A stretch of DNA of 64,000 nt from Dipylidium caninum (GCA_017562135.1 QEYB01000926.1:916127-980126), one strand, 5' to 3'; positions 1 through 12,176 are shown, counted from the stretch's first letter. Translations and numbers: made by a program. The notes: a model not told the origin generated them from the letters alone.

Positions 1-533
1 GGCAATAGTCGGTGGGAGGAAGGTCGGATGGGAGTGGAGGATGTGACAAGAGGTTATAGTGTAGAGAAGTCAGTTAAGTGATGAACGGCAATTGAAGCTT
101 AGTGCGGTTGTTCAGCGTCGCCGTGCAGTAACATTGCGCCGCGCGGAATGAGCAGTGCTGGCTGTACCTTCTCACGCATGGCATCAATTGAATGCACGGC
201 GGTGAGACTCTGCAGCTGTTATGATTTCGCCTGGTTGTAGAAAGGAAGGAAGGAGGGAGGAAGGAGGAGGAAGGAGGGAGAGAGGGAGGGAGAGAGAGAG
301 GGAATAATGGAGCACTTCTTGGGCATTCCACCATATGGTAACCATAGTCATTCATTGAGGAAATTTCGCCTTAAGGTTGCGTCCTCTGGTTGTATTCTTG
401 TCTACTTATTTGCTGGATCCTCTTCGACTATCATACAAGACATACTTTCCATGAAAAGTGAGGATTTGGTGTGAATTCAACGACACCCGTGTATTGTGAA
501 GGAGGCAATAAAGATGCGCACTTGCTCGTGCGT
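1..533. repeat. Duplicated non-coding block, copy A (cut by the window start)
   Basis: This block matches 6885-7394 almost base for base. The differences seen by eye are a 16-bp indel near 220-235, a different purine-rich microsatellite (AAGG/GAGG/GAGA units at about 240-302) and a few substitutions. Near-identity stops sharply at about 533; beyond it only patchy, diverged similarity to 7395-7800 remains. Each copy lies downstream of one exchanger gene. Copy B also lies in the 5' flank of the 2.8-5.0 kb exchanger, so it could carry promoter or 5' UTR sequence for a minus-strand gene. The pyrimidine tract on the minus strand resembles a splice-acceptor tract, but I cannot prove an exon. An open frame on the minus strand (355 to 74) runs through the microsatellite and is probably not a gene. 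Confidence 0.85.
240..302. repeat. GGAAGG/GGGA/GA purine microsatellite
   Basis: Imperfect AAGG, GAGG and GAGA units. The equivalent tract in copy B (about 7105-7163) is AAGG followed by a GGCA array, so the two blocks differ most here. Confidence 0.9.
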
Positions 534-2825
534 TAACTGGATCATCTGCAGTGGTGCCACTTCGTGTGGCGGTCAAATATGACTTCAATTTTTGCTTTAT
601 CATTTGTCGTACGTAGATGTTTTAGCACAGCCGTATTGATGGTTAATCTATATTTTTTTACACCCAATTTTCCTAATAGTACAGTGTATAGTAAAATTAC
701 ACATATATCGGACAGTGGGCTCTCTCGAGCCGCCTCAACGGTTTTCAAAACACCAGAATAAGATTTTTGAGACAAATGTCAGGCATTTTTTCAATAGTAA
801 CTCTATCTTTGAATACCTAATTAATGCTTCTCGAAGCTTGTTGAGCTGTGCGGTGATTAGAGTTGAACAGGTAAAATGAAAGTAAATGCAAGTAGCATTA
901 CTTTCTATGCGCTTTTGCCGCAAATGAAATAGAAGTGGGATACAAACATGGAACAGTCTTATGAAATGAATAAAGGGAATACTTTTAATGCTGTTAGAAA
1001 GAAATAGCAAGGGAATACAACAATGTTTCCCCCGTGGAGGATGAATACATGACTCTCTACTTTACGAATCTATTCGTCGAAGTTAGTCGCGTCATATGGA
1101 AATGGATGAGGCTTGGTGTCGGACGTTACCCATTCGAAGGAGGGGAGAGAATTCTTAGTAATGGTGAACACACCCATCAACGATTTAAGCGGACCGCGGA
1201 TGCCGACTTGATTCTTGATGACTCTCCACTGCTTATTGATGTCTTCCTGTCCCCTCCCAGTTAGTGATTGCGTTAAGCCCGTTTCAAAGGCTCACATAAG
1301 TTACCAGTTAGAAAGACGAGGACTTTGGCGATCCTCTAATGCATTAGCTCTCTGATACAAGTAGTATATCAAATCGGGCTAGTGGCGGAACGGAACAAAA
1401 GCTGGGCGTTGGAGAAACAAACCGATGGGGAATATTGGGAGTTTGTTGGACCAGAAAGAGCCTCCCCTTTACTAATTAATGAGAAATATTTTAACAAACG
1501 CAAACTAATTTCCGTCTGGTGGCTACTTGGGCTTTACTTTTATGTTATCAATGATTTAGACCCATTTTTATTGTCCCTCAGGACTTCAAAGAAACTGTTT
1601 AGTAAGACGGACATTAAATCATCTCTTGAGCGTGAGGAAAGACTTAGTTATCATGCAAGTCACCAAGGCAGGTAAAAGCGTTAGAAGGAAATGCAAACGG
1701 CATGAAAATCCTCTTCTAAAAATATAATTTGTCATAACAGGGGGACCGTAAACTACTTAATGAGTAGTTGTCAAGTAAATAGCCGTCTGACGACTCACAG
1801 CTCCACTCCAATTTTCGTGAATCACGTGAGAAAATTCACCCAGGACACTCTCTAATTGAGGCTATTAGTCGTCCGAGTCGAAGCCTCACCCCTAACTTGC
1901 GACCTCATTGCATGTTATGGAGATGGAGATGGCGCCCCACGTTATTCCCTGAATCCGTAAAGGCGCCAGAAGGAGGGGAGTTGGAGGTAGGGACATATCT
2001 GGGCATTAATAGTACACTCAACTGTTCAGACCTACAGCACTACCATCTCCTCTGGCTGTCGTAAGTTTAAAGGATCTTTTTTGCATGACTACTAAACAGT
2101 AGTCTGGATGTTGTAAAGAGCTATTTTCAAGTAAGAAACGGCAGAGGGAGACACAATGGTGTCAGTAGTGTCGGCACGGACATTTTTCTCTTTTCTCTTA
2201 AAAAGAGAAGAGGCAATTGTCGCCTTCATAATTTCATCATTCATGATTTGGCATTGGCAAGACCGTGCATACAGCGGAACGGAGATGATATTGAAAAATG
2301 CTCCGGAAATTAGCACGATAGTTTCCCGTGCAGTGAGTGGAGTAGGCTGGAGTGACAACAATCCCGCGACAATGAAATAAGATGTTCGATGGAAAATTCT
2401 TCTCACGAGCCCAAACCTCACCGTCAGTTTGCAAATCGAACTGACGCTGCGGAGGCGTCAATGGTAAAACGGACAGCGGGACGTGGTGATATCTGATTAT
2501 GGCCATACAGGCCACTCTTCCGGCCGATTCCCTTTCTATGGCCTTTCAGTCGAGGTCATCATCCTATTATTCTTAATGCAAGCGGTTGAAGCCCTAATCA
2601 GAGGAGATCAACTCGTATGTATCTCAAATGCTACTGAATTCATCCTGTGGTTCATAGTAGTTGTTAAAAACAATCAACGACTTAAATGTAGAATTACCTA
2701 TTCAGCCCTTTTTGCGGTTGACAATATTACGGGGAGTAATACAAAAATCTTTTATTTTCTAATAGAATGGAGTTAAACATATCGTAGATGAAAAAACGAT
2801 AGGTCACACATTAATTCATTGCGTC
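534..2825. other. Non-coding stretch 3' of the first exchanger gene
   Basis: I see no conserved protein, RNA gene or intact mobile element. Open frames are short and unrecognisable on both strands. The first few hundred bases show diverged similarity to 7395-7800, which fits an old tandem duplication of the exchanger locus. Confidence 0.5.
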
Positions 2826-5006
2826 TTATTTATTATGGTCCCCTGTCTGGCCGTCATCGGTCTCATTCGCCTCCCTCTCCTCCTTCATTGGAACCAGGAC
2901 GGTAGTGGGCATCATCCTATTTGTTCGACTTGACGAGGGCTTAGAGATTTGTGACTTCGGTCCATAGTAAACATCATTGTCGGCACATTTGGCCATTTGC
3001 CGCGTAAGTCGACCCCTCCGTCTATTGCGATGGCGTCTCATCTCCTCTCCTGGTCCCATTTCCATTGACTCTCGTCGTCGTGCGCACATGTCCATGGTTC
3101 GAGCAAACGTCGCCTGATTTCGGTGAAGTTTAGCAAATTGAATTCTCTGATCTGGAGCAAATTGGGCGTTTCTCCCCTGCGTAAACGCTATCTCAGGACC
3201 CAGACTAGTCAAAGCTGCTATCGTTAAACGACGTTGATTTTCAGTAGGTGAGAAAGGTGGTAGGAGGAGTAAATTCGGCATCATATCAAATGCCACATCA
3301 GAACCCTCCTTTATGGCGTCAGCATCCTGCCCATTGGGAATGTTTACTTCAGTGGAAGTGGGAGGAACAGGCGCTCCTATCGCCTCGGAGTGCATTTGAA
3401 GGGCCAATTTTTCGTAAGCATTAACAATTCTTTTTTCATGCGTAGCAGCATCCCGTTGGAGTATGGGTCTTATATACTTATCATCAAAATCCGTTAGTAC
3501 ACGCGTAAAGAAGTGTACGCCACGTGATGATATTAACTCCTCTACAAAGATGAGGATATCCTCCATCACTGAACCATTGAGTATTAGGAAGAGATTCTTC
3601 GTCGACTCCTTATCTGAATATAGACGAATGTCAAGCAGACGAACTAACGGTTTAATTGTCGTTCCCATTATTGCCACCGTGAAGAAGATAACTGCAATTG
3701 CCGTGGTAACTTGAACATCTCGAGCAAGGTGGGATCCAACTCCTAAGCTCTCTGCATTTATGAGAACAGCCAATGAGAAGGCCACAGCTCCACGTAGTCC
3801 TCCGTAACTGAGTATAATCTGTTCAGACCAAGAGATTCTATACTGTTTGGACCGGTTCTTGTTGACAATAGCAGTTAGGAGTATGGTGACAACAAATCTA
3901 CCGACAATGCAGAGGACGAGAGATGTAATGAGGAATCCGCTGTGCCATTGAAGGTTGAGAGCAAAAACCTCAGAGCCGAGAAGGAGAAAGATGATGGCCT
4001 CTGCCATAGTCGACACCTGTTCCACAGCTGATCGTAACACCATAACAGACAATGGTGTGAGGTTGTGAAAGGCATAGGCAGATTGAATTACTCCACAAAT
4101 GATAATGGAGATTATGCCGGACCAGGCGAACAGATCGGCAACAATGTAGGCCAAATAGCTAACTAAGAGGATACCGATAGTTACGGAGACGGCATTTAAA
4201 CGAGTTAGGAAACAGGAGAAAATGCCATGAATGAGACCAATTAGAGCTCCTCCAAGACTAACTGTGAAGAAGGAGCCAATGCCTACAGCAATCTCCCACC
4301 CACTTATTGTTGTAGATGAAACAAAGGCACTCATTATGTTGTACAGGACAACTGTTACAGCATCGTTTAACAGGGATTCTCCAAACACCATATAATAGAG
4401 GTTGAGATCAACGCCAATATCTTGAAATATCACCAATACAGCCACTGGATCTACGGCGACAATGAGAGAGGCGAAGAGTAAGAATTCCTTTATTCCAAAG
4501 TGGAGGTTGGGCTCACCCAACCCAATGACAATTTCAACAACGTAAAGACCCAACCCGATGAAAAGAAAATTGAGCACGGTACCGATCACAGCAAAAAGTA
4601 GGACAGTGGGAAAGATTTCACCAAACTTCCTATTGTAGATGCTATAGGCTGATTCAAGCATAATAGGAGGGAGGAGGATATTGAAAAATATGTTCGGTGT
4701 GAGACGTAGAGTGTGGACAGATGTGCAATGACTGGAAGTAAATCGAATAATAGCGCCACCGGCCAAACCGACAAGCATGAGGAGAAGAGACTCAGGGAAG
4801 TAGGAAGCCAAACGGGGAACCTTACGATAGCCGAGTTTAAGTAGCATGACTACCAGCATGAAGAGAGTTACTGTAAGGTATAAAGTTAACTCTTCCAATT
4901 TAAATCCGGCGAGGGCTATTGCTGGGGGATCCTCGTTGAGCGGCTCGGTTTTTGCTGTAGAACAGGAGTCGTTGAAATCGTTCAGGGATGTGTTTGTGTT
5001 ACCCAT
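2826..5006 (-). CDS. Na+/H+ exchanger, plasma-membrane NHE type (copy 1)
   Basis: Single-exon gene of 726 codons starting at a true ATG. It encodes a CPA1-family antiporter that would exchange extracellular Na+ for cytosolic H+. Residues 40-455 form the hydrophobic transporter core: FFNILLPPIMLESAY at about 107-121 (the segment linked to amiloride binding in NHE1), VDPVAVL at 185-191, the ion-binding FGESLLNDAVTVVLY at 208-222 with Asn214-Asp215, and YGGLRGAVAFS at 401-411. The last 270 residues are a cytosolic tail with a basic cluster near 660-690 (RRHRNRRRGR) and no recognised domain. There is no obvious cleavable signal peptide; the first 35 residues are polar. The paralogue at 10-12 kb is in the same orientation. 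No intron is seen although other genes here are split. Substrate and membrane location are inferred from the family. Confidence 0.93.
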   Translation of the reverse strand: MGNTNTSLNDFNDSCSTAKTEPLNEDPPAIALAGFKLEELTLYLTVTLFMLVVMLLKLGYRKVPRLASYFPESLLLMLVGLAGGAIIRFTSSHCTSVHTLRLTPNIFFNILLPPIMLESAYSIYNRKFGEIFPTVLLFAVIGTVLNFLFIGLGLYVVEIVIGLGEPNLHFGIKEFLLFASLIVAVDPVAVLVIFQDIGVDLNLYYMVFGESLLNDAVTVVLYNIMSAFVSSTTISGWEIAVGIGSFFTVSLGGALIGLIHGIFSCFLTRLNAVSVTIGILLVSYLAYIVADLFAWSGIISIIICGVIQSAYAFHNLTPLSVMVLRSAVEQVSTMAEAIIFLLLGSEVFALNLQWHSGFLITSLVLCIVGRFVVTILLTAIVNKNRSKQYRISWSEQIILSYGGLRGAVAFSLAVLINAESLGVGSHLARDVQVTTAIAVIFFTVAIMGTTIKPLVRLLDIRLYSDKESTKNLFLILNGSVMEDILIFVEELISSRGVHFFTRVLTDFDDKYIRPILQRDAATHEKRIVNAYEKLALQMHSEAIGAPVPPTSTEVNIPNGQDADAIKEGSDVAFDMMPNLLLLPPFSPTENQRRLTIAALTSLGPEIAFTQGRNAQFAPDQRIQFAKLHRNQATFARTMDMCARRRESMEMGPGEEMRRHRNRRRGRLTRQMAKCADNDVYYGPKSQISKPSSSRTNRMMPTTVLVPMKEEREANETDDGQTGDHNK

Positions 5007-6884
5007 AGCTGTGAAATTTGTTGCGAAGAGCTGATTACTACACGGTCGTGAGAGTTTCCTATCTGCACATGCAAATAGGAAGGCGACCTACCGGTTCCGC
5101 GTAATTTTATTGGTTTTTCAGGCAGGGTGCGCACTGATTAAACTGACCAATCATGTTGGAAGGTGGTCGTTAAATCACAATCACGAGCACCTCGGTGTAA
5201 CCGACCTCATACTGATAAGGTCACGGGCGATATCTGGCCTCAGGCGACCGCCTGAAGAAAAATGCAAATAATTGCTTGAAGGCCCAAACTTCAGGAGGAA
5301 ATAGAATCCTATAAGCTTACTGAAACGCCTCATTTTGTCTTCCTATGATTTGAAATGTCATCTTCGGTCTGACTGCGGTTAAGCATACTTGTAAAAAGCA
5401 CGAAACTTAGAAAATTAAAGGGTAGTTTGATAATTGAGAAGAATTGTTGCTTTGTTAGCAGTGATCTAAGAAAGCTCTTAGCTTACCACGGTTATAGAAA
5501 AACAGTCTTCACGAAGTTCAACTCTGTTATTATGAACACCACAGCAGACATAAAACAGGGATTTCTAATGTGCAACTTTCGGTACTGGCCCCATTTCTTA
5601 CAGTTCGCCAATCACATTACATAAAGGTGACAGCGCCTGACGCTTGACTTTAATTTCGGAAACACTTAATTTGAGGTGACAAATAGCACATAAAACTTAA
5701 AAGTACACAAATTGATTTTTGTACTTCAATAAGCCTAACAGTAATGTCGGTTGGTGACTTTCCACGTTTTCACCCTGCAGTCAGGTCTATCGACGCAGTC
5801 CTGGAGCTTCATTTTGAAAATCTGCGCTTAATCCCTGTGGCATGGAGTCGTGAATATCAGGACCGGTTTTTGCATTATCAGTTCCATTCCTCTACTCGTG
5901 GTCGAAAGTAACTATTTGGTACTCTCAGAAGTGAGGCGATGATTTCCGGGCCAAATGGTGTCTCGGGCCCTACGGCAGATGGTACTCCACAATCATTGAA
6001 AGTCACTTTATCAAGTTGTTTGAAAGGAGTGTCACACAGTCGTGTAGAGACAACGGATGAATGTCAGACATACTTCGCCTCGACTAGGAGAAGGAAGCTT
6101 ATGTTTGCCTCCCTTCACTATTATTCCCCATTTAATTTCACAACAACCCGTTGGTTATGGACTTACGGCCAAATACCAAACACGTGCACTGAATTCTTCA
6201 CGAAAGAATTTAGTGGGAAATAGAGGTCCCAAGGTTAAATCTCACATCAGTTCTGGGGATAAAGTACATTTCCTCCTCACGGCCACAAGTACGAGGTCGA
6301 AGAATGTGAGGTTCTCTACCATCTCAAAAAGCTGCTGTCTTTGACCTACCTGAATCGACTTGAAAGACCATAGAACCGGAGGGCATCGGTGAACACAATC
6401 GCTAAGTATTGACCAAGTACTTCGGCACAGCGCCAGGCGGGGAATACCCGCACCCATAGCAGCCAGCTAGATTACTTAACGCCATGTTCAAGTGCCCTCT
6501 TACCCCTTCGTCCTCCGCCGCCTGACGGGCGTGTGTGAAAGCCGATGCGAGCAGAAGGCACGGGAAGTAGCGATATAGGAACGATGGGCGCGGCGGACTG
6601 CTCGATTGACATTTCGGTGTGCTTCGTTATTAGCTCGGAAACTCTGAAAGGGGCGTTGAATGTATGGAGAGGACCAATGACCCACTTTTCCACGTTATTT
6701 CTTTTATTCACTCAGAGTAATTTGCATTGGTATCTACGACTTTCTGCTCACAAGTGGAGCAGTGTATGTCTTTATAATAAAAGCTTTGTTTTTGGTTTTA
6801 ATTAGAAAGTGCTCAAAGTCTATTGCAATATCAATCTCATTGTGGTATTTCTCCTCTTAAAAATAAGTTGTAATCGCGAACAGG
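5007..6884. other. Spacer upstream of exchanger copy 1
   Basis: This spacer is the likely 5' flank of the gene ending at 5006 on the minus strand. Possible acceptor-like AG sites occur just upstream of the ATG (near 5055-5065), so an untranslated first exon or a trans-spliced leader site is possible but unproven. Two overlapping plus-strand frames at 5939-6344 match nothing I recognise. Confidence 0.4.
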
Positions 6885-7394
6885 GCAATAGTCGGTGGGA
6901 GGAAGGTCGGATGGGAGTGGAGGATGTGACAAGAGGTTATAGTGTAGAGAAGTCAGTTAAGTGATGAACGGCAATTGAAGCTTAGTGCGGTTGTTCAGCG
7001 TCGCCGTGCAGTAACATTGCGCCGCGCGGAATGAGCAGTGCTGGCTGTACCTTCTCACGCATGGCATCAATTGAATGCACGGCGGTGAGACTCTGCAGCT
7101 GTTGTAGAAAGAAGGAAGGAAGGAAGGAAGGAAGGAGGGAGGCAGGCAGGCAGGCAGGCAGGACTAATGGAGCACTTCTTGGGCATTCCACCATATGGTA
7201 ACCATAGTCATTCATTGAGGAAATTTCGCCTTAAGGTTGCGTCCTCTGGTTGTATTCTTGTCTACTTATTTGCTGGATCCTCTTCGACTATCATACAAGA
7301 CATACTTTCCATGAAAAGTGAGGATTTGGTGTGAATTCAACGGCACCCGTGTATTGTGAAGGAGGCAATAAAGATGAGCACTTGCTCGTGCTAC
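6885..7394. repeat. Duplicated non-coding block, copy B
   Basis: Near-identical partner of 1-533. It lies between the two exchanger genes, 3' of copy 2 and 5' of copy 1. Compared with copy A it lacks 16 bp after position 7100 and has AAGG then GGCA arrays at about 7105-7163. Similarity fades abruptly after 7394. Confidence 0.88.
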
Positions 7395-9998
7395 CGCGAA
7401 ACATCCTTCTAATTTTTCTGCTTTATCATTCATTGTGTGCATATTTTTTAACACCGCCGTGTGGACGGTTATTTCTTCCATATTTTTGACCCAATTTCAC
7501 AAATAGTTGCGTGTGTGGTGAACTGGGTACCACAGTCGTTCTTAATTCCTTCACGATATCAACATGGGCCGGTGGTCTTCCTCGAGCCGTTTTGATGATA
7601 CTCAACTGGTCAGAGGGAGAGTTTCGGGAGCATTATGGAGCATTTATTTATTAGCGATTCAATCTGTGAATGTCTCACTAATGTATCTCAAAGCTCGATA
7701 GGCTGAGGCGTAATTTTATTTGAAGTGAAGCAAAAAATGCCTGTAAATATCGTTTTGTTTACACATGGTTTCGCGGAGAAGTGAAATAACTATCGAAACA
7801 AAAAATCTTAAGGAATGTGTAAGAATAATACCTGTGGCTTTATAGTGAGAACACCTTCCAAAGAACTTTCCTCAATTATACGTGAATACTGACTAAATAA
7901 AACGCACGGTTCGTAGTTTCCAGCCTGATACGCTTTTGCGAAAGACGTCGGTTAGCTATTAGGAGGACGTAAAGCAACCAAAGGCGGAAAGGGGAATGCC
8001 TTGGTAAACACGGCGTCTGGTCGCCTGTAACCCGCAGACGGACGCCTAGTTGTACGGTAAAGCCCCGCAACTCCGCCATTTACACTAATTGCCTACCCAG
8101 CAAAGTTAGGAGATTACTAGTTTGTCTAGCGGTCATACTACGCCGATGCACACACAATCATAACCATGGCTGGAGAAGTCTGTACCAGCTACACGACTTC
8201 CTGCAGCCTCCGACATAAGTGTAAAAACAAGTCATCAAGTTGGAATTACATTAATACATTGTTATTGTGGAAAAAGCGGGAGAAGGCATATTCACCCGTA
8301 TTTTTCATTGAAAAACTACAGAGCCGATTGTTTATCTCCTCGTCTCTCCACAGTAAAGGGGCGATTTCCTTCTCATCTTTACGGGCAAGCGCTCATACCT
8401 GGACACTGGATTGTCTAAAACGTGGCTCCATTTATTCTGCCTTCTCGGCGAGAAAAGTGTACTTAAATATTCCTCGGATTTTACGTCGACGCGACTAAAA
8501 ATCCGCCCGCGCTGCTACCTATTCCCTACTTTAAACGGCGGCTTTCCCACTGACTGTATGTTCAAAATAAATGTTTTGCGACGGGACCAGAGAGCGCTAT
8601 TTTCCCTCTCTTTTCCCAATATTCTCATATATGGTTAAATATTCGGAAACGAAATATACTACTAAGCCTAATTTAAGTAGCTGTCTTTTCGATCGTCTGG
8701 TATATTTTTTTGCAATGACAACCCATTTGATGTTCATTTCGGATTGACCATAGAAATTGAATAAATTTTAAGAAGAACGTTTCCGCAAATTTAATGCACT
8801 TGTTGGCCTTTACTCTCGCTACTTTACTCAAGTGATAGTAAATGTTGAAGACTTCGAAAGACAAGCGCAGACAGGAGACATTTTATCTTCCACTCTAATA
8901 TGAATTGACGTTAGTTTATCTTCAGTTTCCCGACTTTTACGTCTGGCATATAAAGACACGTCTGCATCGACAACCGATAACTTTATTAATAAAACCAGTT
9001 CTTATCGGGATTAGATGCCGGTTTTTCAGTCATTGGTTCTCTGATAAACGTATACATCGTGAGCAAGGAAGGATTTGGAGATTATCAATGACTAATAAAA
9101 CCTCAGAGTTTCAAGCCCAAACTATTGTACTCGACTTTAATCATTTTTCAATGGATTACGTAATTCCGGCAAAGAACTCGTTGCCTTGTAGTAAAACAAT
9201 ATGTGTTGTGATCTTTATTGTGCCTCCCTAAACGTGTGACACTTTTGGCACTGACTTTCATGTGTACAACAAACGCAATACTGAGGAGCACTTACATTTT
9301 TTTACTTCTGTATTAACCTTTAAGTAACTCTTGTTTGTGGTTGACTGTTTGTCAAACGTTTCCGTTATTTCTTCGAGCCAGATTTTGCTAGTCTTACAAC
9401 ACACAAACAAGCCATTTTTCACATATGCTCTTCTCGAGAATTCAACTCAAATACAATTATTTTCCCACAACTATACAAATGTATCCTAGTCTCTCTGTCT
9501 CAAATGGTCGCCATGATGAGATTATAACGGCAAGTGTTAAAAAAATGCTGCCTAATGCACAACTGTTCTCAACTGCGAATTTATTGCCTCTATTCTTCCA
9601 CTTTTCACTTCATATTATTGAGTCACTCTACTTTTACACTTCTCATGTTTGTGCTCCAAACCACACTTGCAAGATATGGTAATTCACAAGCATTCATCAT
9701 TTACTCAGCACTAGTAGGGGGGTTTATACACTTCGTTGTGTGCAGCAACGCCAAAATTATGAGGTTTTCAGTGTCTTTTTAATCTACCCTTCCAGTGCAT
9801 TTTACCAGTCTTACCTTCAAACCCACTTCTTGTCTTCTTCAAGGCTAGAAGGCTGGCCGAACCATTTCAGCGTATCAGGTAAGAGTTTCAACCACAGGCT
9901 AAAACGCACTTAAGTACTGTGTTTTGCATTAAGGCTTTCTTGTACATTAATGATGAAGTAGTGAATGTGAACTCTTGAATAGGAAATACTTTTCAAGC
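7395..9998. other. Non-coding stretch 3' of exchanger copy 2
   Basis: No recognisable protein or RNA gene. The first 400 bp show diverged similarity to 534-900. It probably holds the 3' UTR of the gene ending at 9999. Confidence 0.45.
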
Positions 9999-12176
9999 CT
10001 AGGAGGTAGGAGGCGGAGAGTTTGGGGACCTGGGACTATGCGGAAAGTGATGACCACGGTTCCGTGGATTGAGCAACACCTCATCTTCATCCGGAGTAGA
10101 CGGCATAGGTGGAGCGTAGCCTGGATTTTCAGTACGCATACGCATCAATCCCTTGCCACCTCGAGACTTAATTGAACTTTTCGGTGTTGAAATAGCCGAA
10201 TCAACACTCATGGCTCTCGCCGGTTTGATGCCGCCCCTTCTGGACTCGTCTCTCATATGCTGCGACAATGTGGCCAACAGACGATGCTGTCCTCGACTGA
10301 ATTGAGCGAAGTGGGCATCATTTGCTTGATGATAGATATTGCGATGAGGGCAGTAGACTTCAGAATTCTCACCCTGGTACATGCTGGCCACGTTGAGGCG
10401 ACGGCGCACGTGTGCTGGCATATTTAATCTCACCGTCGGCTCGAATATATAATCCTCGTCGTCATCCTGAATCTCCTCAAGGGGACTCGTTGGAAGACGT
10501 CGCAGTTTGGCCCTTTGCTTAGCTGTAGGTTCCGCATTCGCATCTCCCATTGTCTGTATACAATCCTCCTTCTCGCCGATCCCATCCAACTTCTTCCGAT
10601 TTTCAATTGCATCCTTATGGAATGTTAATGCGTACTTCTCGTAGACTTTGACAATTTTCTCGCTGTGTAACATGGCGTCCTTTTGCAAGAAGGGGCGAAT
10701 GTACTTGTCATCTAGGTGGTATAGAACTCCACGTAAGCGATGAGCTCCCTGTTCCCCCACCACAGTCTCCATGTACATGAGAGCTTGATCCATTACCGAA
10801 TTGTTCAATGTAGTGAGAAGCTTATTCTCACTGCTCTTGGCTAGGCGAATGTTCAGAAGACGCACCAAAGGCTTCATTGTGATTCCCATGAAGGCCACAG
10901 TGAAGAGAATAATCACTAATGTGGCTGTAACTAACACATTTCTCTCCCTCTCGCCGTGTTCCGCCAAAAAGTGCGGGTTTATCAGAATGGCCAATGAAAA
11001 TGCTACGGCGCCTCGTAGACCGCCGTAGCTTATAATAACCTGTTCAGACCAGTGGATTTTTGAATGCATCGGTCGGTTGTGGTTAATAATGGCGGAGAGG
11101 GCGAAGGTGATTAGAGTTCGAGCTAAAAGACACAAAACTACAGCGGAAATTATGAAACCTGTATGCCAAATTAGGTTTGTTGCCATTACTTCGAGGCCAA
11201 GGAGAAGAAAGATAATAGCCTCACAAATGGAAGCCAACTTTAATACAGAGTCACGCAACATAATGACTTTCAGCGGAGGTACATTGTGAAAGGCGTAGGC
11301 GGCTTGAAAGACTCCACAAACTATCATGGCGATAATACCAGACCATCCGAAGAGATCGCCGAGCATATAGGCTACGTAACTCATGAGGACAAGAGGAAGT
11401 GCGCCAGATAAGGCGGAGATTCTAGTTATTAAACACGAAAATATACCTTGGAGGAGGCCAATTAGGGCGCCGCCCAGAGATACAGTGAAGAAGGAGCCGA
11501 CACCAATTAAAATGTCCGTTGTGAGGATTTGTTCCGCAGCGACAAAGGCACTCATGATGTTGTAGAGAACCACGGTAACAGCGTCGTTAAGTAGGGACTC
11601 ACCAAAGACCATGTAATAGAGACCTGCGTCAACACCAATATCTTGGAAGATGGCCAGGACGGCCACTGGATCGACAGCGACAATGAGAGATGAGAACAGA
11701 AGGTGCTCTTTAAGTGATAAATGAAGGGGCGGACCCCTCAATCCGATAAGCACGTCAACACCCCACATGCCAAAACCGATAAGCAAAAAGTTAAATACCG
11801 TACCCAATACTGCAAAGAGCATAATTGGCACGAAATAGTTTGCAAATGTGCGATTGAACAGACTGTAAGCCGATTCCAGTACAATGGGTGGCAGGAGGAT
11901 GTTGAAGAACAGAGTGGGAGTGAGTCGGATGTACTTCAGGCGAGGAGCCACTTCAGGGACGTACCAGACGATAGCGCCAAAAAGGAGGCCAATGACAATG
12001 AGAATCAGTGATTCGGGAATGTAGGAAGCGATACACTTCATCTTATGGTAAGCATATTTCATGAGAAGAATAAGGAGGATGAAGAGGGCAAGGCTGAGGA
12101 AGGTGGACACCTCCTCGAAGTTCCATGATGCCAAGGCAACTTTTGGTATTTCTATGGGCTCCACCGAGTTATTCAT
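9999..12176 (-). CDS. Na+/H+ exchanger, plasma-membrane NHE type (copy 2)
   Basis: Second intronless exchanger. The open frame extends back to 12239, but that first codon is TTG preceded by an in-frame TGA. The first in-frame ATG is at 12176 and gives 725 codons, one residue from the length of copy 1, so I chose it; an upstream exon joining before 12176 remains possible. Diagnostic motifs are intact (numbered from the longer frame): FFNILLPPIVLESAYS about 111-126, VDPVAVL 189-195, FGESLLNDAVTVVLY 212-226 with the Asn-Asp pair, and YGGLRGAVAFSLA. The tail is hydrophilic and ends Pro/Ser-rich (PHSPRSPNSPPP). Core identity to copy 1 is high but clearly diverged, and the tails differ, so this is an old tandem duplication with different regulatory tails. 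Role by family: Na+/H+ antiport and pH control. Confidence 0.92.
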   Translation of the reverse strand: MNNSVEPIEIPKVALASWNFEEVSTFLSLALFILLILLMKYAYHKMKCIASYIPESLILIVIGLLFGAIVWYVPEVAPRLKYIRLTPTLFFNILLPPIVLESAYSLFNRTFANYFVPIMLFAVLGTVFNFLLIGFGMWGVDVLIGLRGPPLHLSLKEHLLFSSLIVAVDPVAVLAIFQDIGVDAGLYYMVFGESLLNDAVTVVLYNIMSAFVAAEQILTTDILIGVGSFFTVSLGGALIGLLQGIFSCLITRISALSGALPLVLMSYVAYMLGDLFGWSGIIAMIVCGVFQAAYAFHNVPPLKVIMLRDSVLKLASICEAIIFLLLGLEVMATNLIWHTGFIISAVVLCLLARTLITFALSAIINHNRPMHSKIHWSEQVIISYGGLRGAVAFSLAILINPHFLAEHGERERNVLVTATLVIILFTVAFMGITMKPLVRLLNIRLAKSSENKLLTTLNNSVMDQALMYMETVVGEQGAHRLRGVLYHLDDKYIRPFLQKDAMLHSEKIVKVYEKYALTFHKDAIENRKKLDGIGEKEDCIQTMGDANAEPTAKQRAKLRRLPTSPLEEIQDDDEDYIFEPTVRLNMPAHVRRRLNVASMYQGENSEVYCPHRNIYHQANDAHFAQFSRGQHRLLATLSQHMRDESRRGGIKPARAMSVDSAISTPKSSIKSRGGKGLMRMRTENPGYAPPMPSTPDEDEVLLNPRNRGHHFPHSPRSPNSPPPTS

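Noticed and set aside
74..355. Minus-strand 93-codon frame sharing its start with the minus-strand frame at 7215-6982
   Set aside because: The peptides agree only because the DNA is duplicated; they diverge through the microsatellite and one runs on only because of the indel. No sign of coding constraint.
3463..3714. Plus-strand frames inside the exchanger genes (also 10801-11565)
   Set aside because: Antisense shadows of well-supported NHE coding sequence.
5939..6344. Two overlapping plus-strand frames of about 95 codons
   Set aside because: No recognisable motif, no splice partners, and neither frame is favoured.
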